A stretch of 64,000 nt of DNA, taken from assembly GCF_000208745.1 (NCBI RefSeq), contig NC_030854.1, positions 748,743 through 812,742 of the forward strand. The letters run 5' to 3'. This document shows positions 11,492-22,675 of this stretch, piece by piece (position 1 is the first letter of the stretch; every line of letters begins with the position of its first letter). The notes beneath the pieces are model-generated. The model did not search any database. It saw nothing but the letters and a program-made list of their open reading frames with translations, and had not been told where the DNA came from. The stretch is from Theobroma cacao (Eukaryota > Streptophyta > Magnoliopsida > Malvales > Malvaceae). A program made the position numbers and the translations under genes.

Positions 11492-14309
11492 CTATTCCCA
11501 TTGCACACTTCGTGAAAATTCAAGCTCTGAAATGTTTAGGGTGCTCCTCCCGTCTTGACAGATGGGATCATAGGCCGAATCCTCCTCGAATTCTGTTGGT
11601 AATGTCCTCCAGTATAAACTTGGTTTCCACTTTGCCTCTCTCAGGGCTTTCAAGATTTCTTTAGCAACTATCTTGCTCCCCTCAGAGGAGAGATGGATGC
11701 CATCCCTGTACCAAAAAAGAATCAGAGATCATCCCAGTACAGTTCCATCGGCATAAAGCTAGACAAATCGAGGAAGTGTTTTGAGTGGTGTGAAACCAAA
11801 CTTACGTAAAGCAAGCTGTCTTCCAATCATCTCTTTGCTGGATTGCAGTCCAAAGATCAATACCTTCTACATCCAGCTCTTTGCATAGTTTCAAACAAGC
11901 TTCAGAATAAATTTGGCAGGCTTCATTGCTTCGACCTTGAACACCAAGGGTTTGAGATATTTGTTCCTCATTAACTGGAGGAGTAGAAAGAAACATTACA
12001 CGAGTCTTGTCTGATAGGCCCTGAAGATCAAAAAGCAAAGCAGTCTCATATTGAAACCTCGTAGTGCTTGAAGATGGTTCCGTAACAGAATGTCAACAGT
12101 TTATACCAGATGAGTTTAATATTTCATGTTGTTTTTTAATCTTCTGGCATACGTAGTTTAGGCAGGTAATTCGGAAACACAAAGAGAACTGATCGGAACA
12201 GTATTTGGGTTGGAGAATGTACCTTGAGATGCATAGCAATCTTCTTCATGTTCTCAACATATTCCGGAAGAGGTACATGAGGGCCAAGGCCAAGTGGATG
12301 GGGTTCCATTGAATCGTTGCCACCGAAATAGACTATCACCAACGAAGGTTGTGCACCAGCATCCTTAATTCATAACAAGAACAGCTAGAAATTCAGCATC
12401 CGTTTTTCACGTTATGCTTTCGTGAACAAAGATCAAGAACAAATTGCCAAACCTAGACACTAAGTCAGCCTTAAAACATATGATACCTTTGGAAAGACTT
12501 GATGCAGAACCTTTAAAGCACGCCTTGAGTTCCAGCCAGAGTATCCTCGCAGTACTATGTCTGCCTATTTCCAATTACAGACAAAATCTAGTTTAAACAC
12601 TGTGATGTATGTTTAAGAATTGACTATGCAGTAAAGCCTTTTACTTGTAGAAACCTTGGCATATATCACAGAGCTTCATTCTTTCAGCTAGATATCCACA
12701 ATATTGATTTCACTATGATTCAAATATAGAATTCTACTGATTCAAGGCATGAAATGAAGCAAATGTTACTCCTCAATATAACAACAGAAATTCTCATGGC
12801 AATAAACATGAATTAACCACTAAACCAAAGCATTTCTAGAATTTTACATATTAAAAAAAAGGGGTAAATAACAAAAAACACTCGTGTGGTTTGAAGCGAA
12901 ATAAATTTGTCCCACAAAGTTTAAAATTTGACACTCAAATACTCTGTTTTTTTTTTTGTTAGAACTTTCGTTACACCATTAAGAATACTAAATTAACACA
13001 TTTCATATTTCATTAAATTAATATTAACGATAAAATAAATTCTGAAAAAAGAACTTGAAAAATTCTTGAAATAAGGTTAACGATGTTAAATAGAAAAGTA
13101 ACAGGACTAGACACAGTATAAGTGTCAAATTTTAAACCTCAAGGGGCAGATTTATTCTACCTCACATCATAGGATATTTTCATGTAATTTATCCTTAAAA
13201 AGAATCCACAGTTTCTATTTATTTGGCTTTAACAAAGAACAAAAGGTAATGTGTGTGAGTGCTCTCTTACTTTCTTTCTTCCCCTTCATTTTCTAATGCA
13301 AAAATCACATTGTTGAAAGACTTTTACATACAACTAATGTTGTTTTTTTCCTTTTGGAAGTTGACATAACAAAACAAAGCAATAAATCATTTTGTCTGTG
13401 CTTCCAAATCTTTAATTTTTCTTTACTTTTTTCTTCAAAAAGGCAAAAGATAAAGTATAAAGTCATTCTCATCAGCTCCATTATTTGCTAGTGGATGGAT
13501 TTCATACTCAAAGCTTTTACATCTGTACACTAGACTTGTCCAAGTAGGAATCTATCAGCTTTTCTTTTTCTAACTATATCCATCAACCAAGTGTTTGGTG
13601 CTGTTATTTCAAATAGCAATAATTGCAAATTAAATATGGATAAGTTTGGTGGTTTGCATTATCATTTCCCTCCCTAGGAGAACTGGGAAAGCAAGCTGAG
13701 GGCACTAAGAAGCAAAACAAAAGAAAGAACTGCAGAACACAAATAGCAGCAAAAACATGACCAAGAACCAAAGCTCTAACTTGAGAAGAGGCAAAAAAGG
13801 ATTGAAATCCGTTAAGAGAGAGGACATCATTATCCTTTTCCGAGGAAAATAATGTTAATCTTTATGAGAAAATCAAAAGGAAATGTGGATCCCGCCACCA
13901 GGGAAAAGATGTGAATCTCTTTCTCTGTTCATAAAAAAAGCTGATAAGACAAGACACAGGTAGACTAGAGTTTCCCCAACAAACAAAACCAAAACCAAAA
14001 CCAAAACACCAAGTCCACAACTTGTTAAGCTTGATACTAATTCTGGGTATCAACGAAATCAATCTCGTTTTCAGTAAAACCCCCAGAAAAAAGTATAAAT
14101 GCAATGAAGGAAAACAAGAACATTACGGAAAAGAACAGAAAGGCAATTCGATATATGTAGTAGTAATAGAAGTAAAAGATTGGAATAAAAACAGATACCT
14201 TGCGAGCATATATATCAGCAAGAATCGCACCCCAGCCTTGGTTGCTGTAACTGAACTGAACGATGGAAGATCCAAAAAGAACGAAGAGAGGTCTGCCTGG
14301 ACCAACCAT
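11492..14309 (-). CDS. CPRD49: SGNH/GDSL esterase, CPRD49 / isoamyl-acetate-hydrolysing type
   Basis: Small SGNH-fold hydrolase. Exons, 5' to 3': 14309-14199, 12564-12487, 12363-12223, 12020-11806, 11705-11492; 252 residues, all phases consistent. Block I FGSSIVQFS carries the presumed nucleophile Ser15. Block III GGND (residues 77-80) supplies the oxyanion Asn. Block V DGIH supplies Asp183 and His186, so the catalytic set is complete. Relatives cleave short acyl esters such as isoamyl acetate; the plant substrate is unknown. There is no signal peptide, unlike large secreted GDSL lipases, so the protein is probably cytosolic. Intron 1 (1.63 kb) contains a MITE. The start is the ATG before VGPGRPLF, since upstream in-frame codons lack an ATG. 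Not part of the remembered Arabidopsis At5g014xx order, so likely an insertion or a lineage difference. Confidence 0.92.
12861..13194. mobile_element. MITE, Mutator-like, inside intron 1 of the esterase gene
   Basis: The left end GGGGTAAATAACAAAAAACA and the inverted right end GGATAAATTACATGAAAATA are similar, and the similarity extends about 80 bp inwards to a shared GTTTAAAATTTGACACT. The flanks TTAAAAAAA and TTAAAAAGA look like a 9 bp target duplication, as made by Mutator-type elements. It is non-coding and about 335 bp. Limits are accurate to a few bases. Confidence 0.65.
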
Positions 14310-15050
14310 GCTCGATCTTTTGAACTCTCTAAGGTTTTTCCTCGCTGTTGGTTCAGACAAAAAGTCACTTACGTTTTCCTATCTTTGCCTGGCTCTGCAG
14401 TTTCCCTCAGTTTATATGCGAATACTATTGCATCAAAATTGTCGGCCAAGGTTCTTCGGTTGACACTTGGACCTACTTATTTGGACAAGAGGATTGTACA
14501 CATGGAAAGTGTGTGTTTGATTGGTGGATGAGGATACTTTTAGGTAGAGATTAATATGGTATTTAGTATAAATTAGACTATTTAACAGACAATGAAGAAT
14601 TTTTATCATTAATAATTAATTAATTATTATTACATAAAATATGATATTATTTGTTGTAATATTAATGTGGAGAGTAAAACATAAATAATTTAAAAAATAT
14701 TTAAATATTATTTTAAAAAAATCTTCTTTTGGGTTAATAAATATCATGTTGGCCCCACAAAGGGCGCATCTGTTAGGTCAATACAACGTGTGTAGGTGTA
14801 GATGTATAGATATAGCCAGATTAGCAGTTGGTTAACAAAACAAGTTGCATTTTTTAATTTTTAATATATTTTGTTTTATTCAATCAATAAATACATTTCT
14901 TTTATATTAAATAAAAGGGAAAATGGGTCATGCTGGGTCCAAAGGAAAAAAATGGGCCCATTTTCTTACTCAAAACGCACAGCTTCGATCCTTTCTGGAT
15001 TAGACCATTCATCAAGCCCAGGCCCAGAAGAAACCTGCTCCACTTTTTAA
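14310..15050. promoter_or_regulatory. Upstream region of the esterase gene, AT-rich, with TGGGCC motifs
   Basis: The esterase leader (reading left) occupies the left end, then AT-rich DNA. Between 14935 and 15025 there are several GGGCC-type words (ATGGGCCCAT, AGGCCCAG), the site II pattern of plant housekeeping promoters. Overlapping open frames at 14022-14531 are on both strands and have no family resemblance. Confidence 0.35.
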
Positions 15051-16114
15051 TTTGACCGGTCAAACAAACAGATTCGATTATTGATTTTCTCGCCGTTGGA
15101 GCTTGGCTTTATATATAAGGTCTCTCCCGCTACTATTTCCCCAAATTCAACCGTTGAAGTACATATTTCTCTTTTCCAATTCATTTCAAGTCTTTGGTAT
15201 CCTTTTCAGTTCTTTTCTTCTTAAAGATTTTTGGATTCTTAAACTTTTTTTCTCTTTTCTGAGTGATTAGCTTTTAGATTTTTCGAATTCGTTTTCCATT
15301 CATGATTCATTTCTTTCTTTCTTTTTTTTTAGATTATTGGATATGAAATCTTTTTCTCTTTCCCCAAATTCAACAATGGAGCGGTCTGATTCTCTGTAAG
15401 TATTCCTCTTTTTCAATTTATTTCAAGTCCTTGATCAGTTTTATTTCTGTTTTAGGTAGCTTTTTGGTACCTTTTTCACTTCTTTTCTTCCTAAAGATTT
15501 CTAATCATTAAATGCAAAATCTGACCCAACAAGTTTTAATTTGCCACCGTGATATACTGAAGATAACATGGCTAGTAGTGCCATAAATACAAGAGTTCTT
15601 GCCTCTAAAAATGCGTTGGCTGACCAAAGGAATGGGAGAGTTGGGGTAATTAGTTGTTGCCTGTCCTTTTATTATTGTTTGTTCATATACTTTCAATATG
15701 TTTCTGGGTCAATATTTGCAAGGTCTTATTATTTTATCATCTTTCAAGATCATGGATTGTGTTTAACTATGATGGATTTATTCATGTTGATCTCCTTGCA
15801 TTGTTTTGAATGTCTTTACAAACTTTTGACTTCAGTTTGACTGGAGCATCATCAAGATCTTGCAAATATGTCCTAACCACACTTATGCAGGTAAAATTTT
15901 CCCATCTAAACTACTAGTATCTTTTCTTTTTTATCTTTTTAATATAACTTGAGATTGTGGTTGGGGGATCTTATATCTTTCTTTGGGGGATCTTATATCT
16001 TTCTTTTTGTCCCTTTGTAAAACAAGTACTACTACTGTCTCGTAGACATTGTAAGATCCTTGTATGGTGATTTTAGAGTTTATTCATCAACATGCATGCC
16101 TTTCTTATACGCAG

Positions 16115-17035
16115 AAGATTCTTAAATTTTATGAGTCTGATACTATGGAAAGGCTTCGAATTTCCTTTGGAATGAAGTTCTACGTCTGCTGTAAAAGCAT
16201 CTACAAGATGTGAGTATGGATTTAACTTTTCTAAAGGTTGTCTTTAAAGGGTTTCTTCAACCTTTTCGTTATTTTAGGATTTAACTCTTATATATTTTAT
16301 CTATATGCAGGGCCAAATCTTGCCTCTACAACAGGCAACACACATGTTTTGTGATACTGGAAGGCTCGGTATGGCACCTAGACCAAAAGTTCATTGGGTT
16401 GATGTTTCTTATTAATTTCTTTGATCTGCATCTTTTGAGGCATTTGAATGATGATGTTTATTGTTATTCATGAACTGCCTTTTCTGTATGCAGGATGTCT
16501 AAATTTTATGAGGCTGAACAGAACTTTAGGCCATTGATTACTATGGAAAAGGCAGTGGATTTCCTCTGGAATGAAGAAGCACTACTTCTGCTTGTTATAC
16601 AGTAAGCATACTCACAATGATGATGTTAAAGTTATTCACATGCATTGGTGCCTTTTTAATGTTCTGGGAATTATCAATTTGTATGCATCCAAGCAGAACA
16701 TTTTTCCATTTGGCTCAAATTAAATTTTACATTTAGTTTGTTAGGCACTTAGGCTTGTTTTCCAAAGAATTGATTACTACTGCCAATCAATGGAAGTATA
16801 AAGTTGCAAAAGTTGCTGCTCAATTATAAAAGTAAGCATACTCACTTTTTGTAGACATTGTAAAGGTCTTTGAATCATAGTAGAGTGATTCATAAATATG
16901 TGTTTCTTTTTATAAGCAGGAAATTGCCAGATTGTAAGAGTACATTGAGCAGGGTATTAATTACTTTGAAAAGGCAGTAGATTTCTTCCAAAGTCTACCA
17001 ATGCAAAGTCCAAGTAGAATGTTATTCAAATTCTT
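16115..17035 (+). pseudogene. Alpha-SNAP pseudogene relic, unit A
   Basis: Scattered exons of alpha-SNAP, the soluble NSF-attachment protein that recruits NSF to SNARE complexes. 16311-16371 matches the CLEQAV-MF-DIGRL exon with a frameshift. 16494-16602 reads KFYEAEQNF, then AIDYY in another frame, then EKAVDFLWNEE, i.e. two small compensating frameshifts. 16765-16833 reads ITTANQWKYKVAKVAAQL and then a stop. 16920-17030 reads EIARL, a stop, EYIEQGINYFEKAVDFFQS. A further copy of the KEIA-type exon is at 16115-16208 (KFYESD). The same exon type therefore occurs three times in one unit. Stops and frameshifts rule out a normal SNAP product; a non-coding transcript is possible. Confidence 0.75.
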
Positions 17036-17079
17036 TATGCTTTCATTCTCATTCCTCTTATGTATCTTTGTATCTACAT

Positions 17080-17535
17080 TGTACTTACTTAGCGAAGCCC
17101 ACTTTGTAGAGGTCCTTTGCTTTTACCTTGTAAAAGAGAGAAAAGGGTTCTACCTTAGCCTTTAAAAGGTAGTATTTAGAGGTTGTGCCATATCCTTGAA
17201 AAGGCATAGAGGTTCTAACTTAGTCTTGAAAAGTTAGAAAGGTTGTGTCTTATCCTTAAAAAGACAAGGTTTGTGCTTGAACCTTTGAAAAGGCACATTG
17301 TATTCAATTTATTTAATAGTGGATTAAACTCCTTAGCTTTCTAAGGGAGAGGACGTAGGCACCTAGAGAGAGGGTCGAACCTTTATAAATAGTGTGTGAA
17401 ATTTTCTCTTTACTCTTTACAATTAATTTATATCTTCGATACAGTTGATCACAATTTAATAAAAGAGATTAATCTATAGAGTAATGTGGAGTGACACACT
17501 TAGTATATAGTATTTAAATTAACAATTACTATTGA
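17080..17535 (+). mobile_element. LTR-like segment with a run of five small hairpins, unit A
   Basis: Contains five consecutive short inverted repeats between about 17150 and 17296, each with a core like CCTTGAAAAGG and a different outer stem (CTACCTT/AAGGTAG, TGCC/GGCA, TAACTT/AAGTTA, TGTCTT/AAGACA, TGTGC/GCACA). It is followed by GAGGACGTAGGCAC, a GTCGAACC word and TATAAATAG, a sequence style I associate with the 3' part of plant Ty1/copia LTRs. No polymerase, primer-binding site or partner LTR was found, so a solo or partial LTR is the best reading. Confidence 0.5.
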
Positions 17536-18059
17536 AGTATTAATATAAAGCATACTCACAATTTATATCTTCTTGTCAAATCACCACCATAGTCATTCTT
17601 TATCAAAGTATCATAAACATTGACAAAAAATTATCATAAATGTTAATTTTTAATTATAATAATTGTTTTCATGGGTTGGGGCAAATATTAACTATTGTAT
17701 CTGGCTTAAAGGAACAGAATTAAAGTTTTTGGACATAATACTGATAATTGCAAGCCTTATAACTGAACATGAACAAGCTGAGCTCTTTCCAGTTGACTGA
17801 CTACTAGAATATTAGCTGAAAATTCAGAACATCCGGCCAATCTTTATCAAGCAGATTTCTATAATTTCAACATAATTATGGGACAGAAAGCAATGAAGTT
17901 TCCAAATCTTTAATAATGCAAATAAGCAAAAGCTATCATTAAGTGAAGTTACAATAACCAATGAACTCGTACACTATAAGAACTAGGTTGAAGCTATTGA
18001 ATACAAAATTTTGGCTCCATGAGCATGGTTTATAATTAGTCAAAAGGAAAGGAAAGAAA

Positions 18060-18297
18060 AAGTTTTAAGGCGTTGTTCATCTGCTGATGGTTAGGGGTGA
18101 AACTAGACGACAGCTGAACTCCCACACACAAGTACATGATGCTTCAAACAAGCACTCTATGCATGACTGTAATGATGCAACTTGCATAATAGAACTGTGT
18201 CAACAACATTCCCAACAGCCACGAAACCACCGCCAAGATTGAAATCCAAGCTGCGGGGATTGTGCAAGTTCAGAGTCAGTGGAGGCCAGTTAGAGTA
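18060..18297 (-). pseudogene. UTP18 3' fragment, unit A
   Basis: Minus-strand reading gives the C-terminal part of the U3 snoRNP WD40 protein UTP18: NWPP, SLDFNLGGGFVAVGN, then KLHHYSHA followed by a TAG stop, which is the family's normal end. It breaks off at the unit A/unit B junction. Residues at several WD positions are altered (VVDTVLLC where the longer copy has AAGKVLLY). It is a non-functional fragment. Confidence 0.8.
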
Positions 18298-19578
18298 TTT
18301 GATCGATCAAACAAATAGATACGGTTATTGAGTTTCGCGCCGTTAAAGCTTAGCTTTATATATAAGGCCCCTCCTGTTACTATTTCCCCAGATTCAATCA
18401 TTGAAGTACATATTTCTCTTTTCCAATTTGTTTCAAGCCTTTGGTATCCTTTTCAGTTTTTTTGTTCTTAAAGATTTTGGTATCCTTAAAAGTTTTTCTC
18501 TTTTCTGAGTGATTAGCTTTTAGCTTTTTCGTATTCGTTTTCCATTCGTGATTCATTTCTTTTTTTTTTTAGATTTTTGGATATTAAGTCTTTTTCTGTT
18601 TCTCCAAACTCAGCAATGGAGTGGTCTGATTCCCAATAAGTCTTTCTTTCTTTCAATTCATTTCAAGTCTTTGATCAGTTTATTTCGATTTTAGGTAGCT
18701 TTTTCTTATTCTTTTTCATTCATGGTTCATTTCTTTTTTTCAGATTATTGGATATGAAATCTCTTTCTCTTTCCCCAAATTCAACAATGGAGGGGTCTGA
18801 TTCACAGTAAGTCTTTCTCTCTTTCAATTCATTTCAAGTCTTTTTCAGATTATTGGTATCTTTTTCAGTTCTTTTGTTGTTAAAGAATTTTGGATTCTAA
18901 ATCATTGAATGCAAAATCTGACCCAACAAATTTCAATTTTTCGCCATGATATACTGGAGATAACAGGGCTGGTAATGCCATAAATACAAGAGTTCTTGCC
19001 TCTGAAAATGCGTTGGCAGACCGAAGGAACGGGAGAGTCATAAGTGGGGGTAATTAGCTGTTGCCTTTCCCCTTATTATTGTTTGTTCATATACTTTCAA
19101 TCTGTTTCTGGATCAATATTTGCAAGGTCTTATTAATTTTTATCATCTTTTCTATCATGGTTTGTGTTTCACTATGTTGCATTTATTCATGTTGATCTCC
19201 TTGCATTGTTTTGAATGTCTTTACAAACTCAGAAAACTAAGGGCAGCCCGATCTTTTGAATGCCTTTTATAACATTTCTTTCTCAATCTTAATGTAATAG
19301 GAAGCCAAAACTTTTGACTTCAGTTTGACTGGAGCATCGTCAAGATCTTGCAAATATGTCATAAATACAATTATGCAGGTAACATTTTCCCATCTAAAGT
19401 ACTAGTATCTTTTCTTTTTTATCCTTTTAATACAACTTGAGATTGTGGTTGGGGGATCTTATCTTTCTTTTTCTCCCTTTATAAAACAAGTACTACTTTG
19501 GCCTTGTAGACATTGTGAGGTCCTTGTATGGTGATTTTAGAGTTTATTCATCAACATGCATGCCTTTCTTATATGCAG

Positions 19579-20346
19579 AAGATTCCTAGATTTTATGAGT
19601 CTGATACTATGGAAAGGCTTTGAATTTCCTTTGGAATGAAGTACTATGTCTGCTGTAAAAGCATCTACAAGATGTGAGTGTGGATTTATCTTTTCTAAAG
19701 GTTGTCTTTAAAGGGTTTCTTCAACCTTTTCCTTATTTTAGGATTTAACTCTTATATATTTTGTCTCTATGCAGATGCCAAATCTTGCCTCTACAACAGG
19801 CAACACACATGTTTTGTGATACTGAAAGGCTTGGTATGGCACCTAGACCAAACGTTGATTGGGTTGATGTTTCTTATTAATTTCTTTGATCTGCATCTTT
19901 GATGTTGTTGATTGTGTTCTTATAGACAATGCTTTTACTAGTGCTATTTCCCTCAATCCCACCCCTCTTTTTTGAGGCATTTGTATGATCATGTTTATAG
20001 TTATTCATGAACTGTCTTTTTCGTATGCAGGATGTCTAAATTTTATGAGACTGAACAGAACTTTAGGCCATTGATTGCTATGGAAAAGGCAGTGGATTTC
20101 CTCTGGAATGAAGAAGCACTACTTCTGCTTGCTAAACAGTAAGCATACTTGCTATGATGATGTTAAAGTTATTCATATACATTGGTGCCTTTTTAACGTT
20201 CTGGGAATTATCGTTTTGTATGCATCCAAACAGAACATTTTTCCATTTGGCTCAAATCATAATTTACATTTAATTTGTCTGGCACTTAGGCTTGTTTTCC
20301 AAAGAAATGATTACTACTGCCAACCAATGCAAGTATAAAGTTGCAA
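19579..20346 (+). pseudogene. Alpha-SNAP pseudogene relic, unit B
   Basis: Same exon set as unit A. The KEIA-type exon is at about 19579-19672. The CLEQAV exon is at 19775-19836. The second KEIA-type exon at 20031-20138 reads KFYETEQNF, then EKAVDFLWNEEALLLLAKQ. A partial ITTANQCKYKVAKV exon at 20310-20346 is cut off by the deletion. ANQCKYKVAK is closer to functional SNAP than the unit A version. Frameshifts remain, so no SNAP protein is expected. Confidence 0.72.
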
Positions 20347-20640
20347 AAGTTTATGCTTGAACCTTTGAAAAGGCACATTGTATTAAATTTATTTAATAGT
20401 GGATTAAACTCCTTAGCTTGCTAAAGGAGAGGATGTAGGCACCTAGAGAAAGGGCCGAACCTCTATAAATAGTGTGTGAAATTTTCTCTTTACTCTTCAC
20501 CATTAATTTATATCTTCGATGTGGTTAATCACAATTTAATAGAAGAGACTAATATATAGAGTAATGCGGAGTGAGGCACTTAATATATACTATTTAAATT
20601 AACAATTACTATTGAAGTGTTAATATAAAGCATACTCACA
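20347..20640 (+). mobile_element. Shortened LTR-like segment, unit B
   Basis: Starts with the last of the hairpins (GCTTGAACCTTTGAAAAGGC) and continues with GAGGATGTAGGCACC, GGGCCGAACCTCTATAAATAG and the same downstream spacer as unit A. The other four hairpins are deleted. Confidence 0.5.
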
Positions 20641-21180
20641 ATTTATAACTTCTTGTCAAATGACCACCATGGTCATTCTTTATCAAAGTATCATAAACAT
20701 TAAAAAAAATTATCATGAACGTTAATTTTTAATTATAGTAATTGTTTTCATGGGTTGGGACAAATATTAACTATTGTATCTAACTTAAAGGAACAGAATT
20801 AAAGTTTTTGGACATAATACTGATAATTGCAAGCCTTATAACTGAACATGAACAAGCTGAACTCTTTCCAGTTGACTGACTACTAGAATATTAACTGGAA
20901 ATTCAGAACGTCCAGCCAATCTTTATCAAGCATATTTCTATAATTTCAACATAATTATGGGACAGAAAGCCATGGAGTTTCCAAATCTTTAATAATGTAA
21001 AGAAGCTAAAGCTATCATTAAGTGAAGTTACAACAACCAATGAGCTCGTACACTATAAGAACTAGGTTGAAGCTATTGAATAAAAAATTTTGTCTCTTTG
21101 AGAATGTTTTTAGTTAGTCAAAAGGAAAGGACAGAAAAAATTTTAAGGCATTGTTCATCTGCTGATGGCTAGGGGTGAAA

Positions 21181-22560
21181 CTAGATGGCAGCTGAACTCC
21201 CACACACAAATACATGATGCTTCAAACAAGCACTCTGTGCATGACTGTAATGATGCAACTTGTATAGTAGCACTTTGCCAGCAGCATTCCCAACAGCCAC
21301 GAAACCACCACCAGGACTGAAATCCAAGCAGCGGGGATAATGTAAGTTCACATTCGGTGGAGGCCAATTCGAGTATACAGTAAACGATGGGACATGTATC
21401 AGCTTCAAACTGTTTTTCTTCAAGGTAGAACAGATAGCTAGTATTTGAGCATCACTATTAAACTTCATAAAATCAACTTCGGTGGTTAGATTCTCAACAG
21501 TCTTGATTGGTTTTCTTTTACCTCCCAAGAATTCATCTCTGTTGTAAATGTTCACTATCCCACTGTCTGAACCAGCTGCAAACATTCTTCCAGTCAGTGA
21601 TGTGCAAAGAGCTGTACCATTGATGCAGCCTTCATCCACAGCCTTATGGAAGCAAGTTCTTGTTCTCAAGTCCCAATGGTAGACCTATCCATCCCCACCA
21701 GAGCTCAATAATTGCTTCTCATCATCAGCAAAAGCTAGAGAACGGACAGTTCCATTCATCTTCAGTGTTCCGATCAGTGCCTTTGTTTTGGTTGAAACCA
21801 ACAAGATATAACCTTCATTTCCCAAAAAAGCAATCGTACTAGAATTCGGGGAAACCTCAAAAACTTCCAAGCTTTTTTCCTCCCTACCAACCAAAGGCCC
21901 TATTTTATCAATTTTTGCTTTCACTAAATCAAAACAATAGAGGAACTTCCTCCTCCCTACTATAATGACCTGAGAACCATCAGGTAAGAAAGATGCCTTT
22001 CGAACAGGACAATCTGCAAGAAAGAGGCTTTGTATTTTGGTATTCCGTTTACCATCAATCTGAAAAAACCTGATCCTCCTATCCAATCCAGCAGCAAATA
22101 GTAACTGAGCATTCCTATGGAACTGAACGGAATTTATTGGACCATTAGCAGGTTCCTCAGCATTTGCATCCACTAGTCTTGAATACTCAAGAAGCCCTGG
22201 CAACAGTTTAACACTACTCTTCACCACAAGATCCTCATTTGTTCTCAGAATATCATCATCAGCTTTGACATTTCTATAACCATGAGCAGCTACAACACCC
22301 CCTTCTTCATCTGATGATTCATCATCATAAATAGTACAGTTCCTTAACCCTGGATCCAGCTCTGCCCATTCTGTCCCTGGGTTCCACTTAGCATTCTGAG
22401 CCCGGAGTCTAGAAATATACTCTGAACCAGAAATCACACTCTCATCCTCTTCCTTCCTCAACTTTCTCAACCTATTAACCTTAGCTATGTTTATTGTGGT
22501 TTTTTCCTCCTCCTCATCCACCCAAACAGCTTTCCTTTCCTTACTCTCCTCTCCCAAAAG
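21181..22560 (-). pseudogene. UTP18: UTP18 pseudogene: 5'-truncated with an internal stop
   Basis: Minus-strand WD40 protein matching U3 snoRNP component UTP18, which acts in small-subunit rRNA processing in the nucleolus. The frame runs from 22557 with no ATG (first codon TTG) and begins at GEESKERKAVWVDEEEEKT; about 100-150 N-terminal residues of the family are missing. The break coincides with the edge of repeat unit C. After 290 codons a TAG interrupts SSGGDG|VYHWDLRTR, apparently a CAG-to-TAG change. The frame then stays open through NGTALCTS, DSGIVNIYNR and LDFSPGGGFVAVGN. The normal stop after KLHHYSHA has become CAG, so it reads on to 21181. No intron interrupts it over 1.37 kb, consistent with a retrocopy if the parent has introns, which I cannot verify. 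Confidence 0.85.
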
Positions 22561-22675
22561 TTATTCATATACATAGGTGCCTTTTTAATGTGCTGGGAAT
22601 TATCATATTTTACATTTCTTTTCCAAAAAAAAAATCATATTTTACATTTACTTTGTTAGGCACTTAGTTTTGTTT

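Larger units (their letters stand above)
15051..18297 (+). repeat. Duplicated unit A (promoter-like leader, alpha-SNAP relics, LTR-like DNA, UTP18 tail)
   Basis: First copy of a roughly 3.1-3.2 kb direct repeat. In order it holds: a TATA-type leader (GCTTTATATATAAGG near 15106); a T-rich 5' leader with a short frame beginning ATGAAATCTTTTTCT (15343); several decayed alpha-SNAP exons; the hairpin/LTR-like block; spacer; and an antisense 3' fragment of UTP18. Most of it aligns with 18298-21360 at high identity. The UTP18 homology stops exactly where unit B begins, which points to unequal recombination at the junction near 18297. Confidence 0.8.
18298..21360 (+). repeat. Duplicated unit B
   Basis: Second copy of the unit. 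The leader region carries an extra internal tandem duplication of about 171 bp: the stretch with GGATAT-AA-TCT...ATGGAG-GGTCTGATTC appears at about 18573-18640 and again at 18745-18815, but only once in unit A. The unit lacks about 460 bp (the third KEIA-type exon and four of the five hairpins), joining the SNAP exon at 20345 directly to the last hairpin. Its right part continues into a much longer UTP18 pseudogene than in unit A. Confidence 0.78.

Noticed and set aside
14022..14531. 169-codon plus-strand frame over esterase exon 1
   Set aside because: Antisense shadow of the esterase exon and leader; no family resemblance and it crosses a supported coding exon.
15568..15840. Plus-strand frame ATGGCTAGTAGTGCC as a real gene start
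   Set aside because: The matching unit B sequence lacks this ATG (AGGGCTGG), and the frame runs into intron-like DNA. I cannot assign a family.
17080..17535. CRISPR-like or prokaryotic repeat array
   Set aside because: The repeats are hairpins with differing stems and almost no spacers, in a plant nuclear context with LTR-like flanks.
22555..22557. Apparent start of an intact UTP18 N-terminal frame
   Set aside because: The codon is TTG, not ATG, and lies at the truncation point next to repeat unit C, so it is not a gene start.
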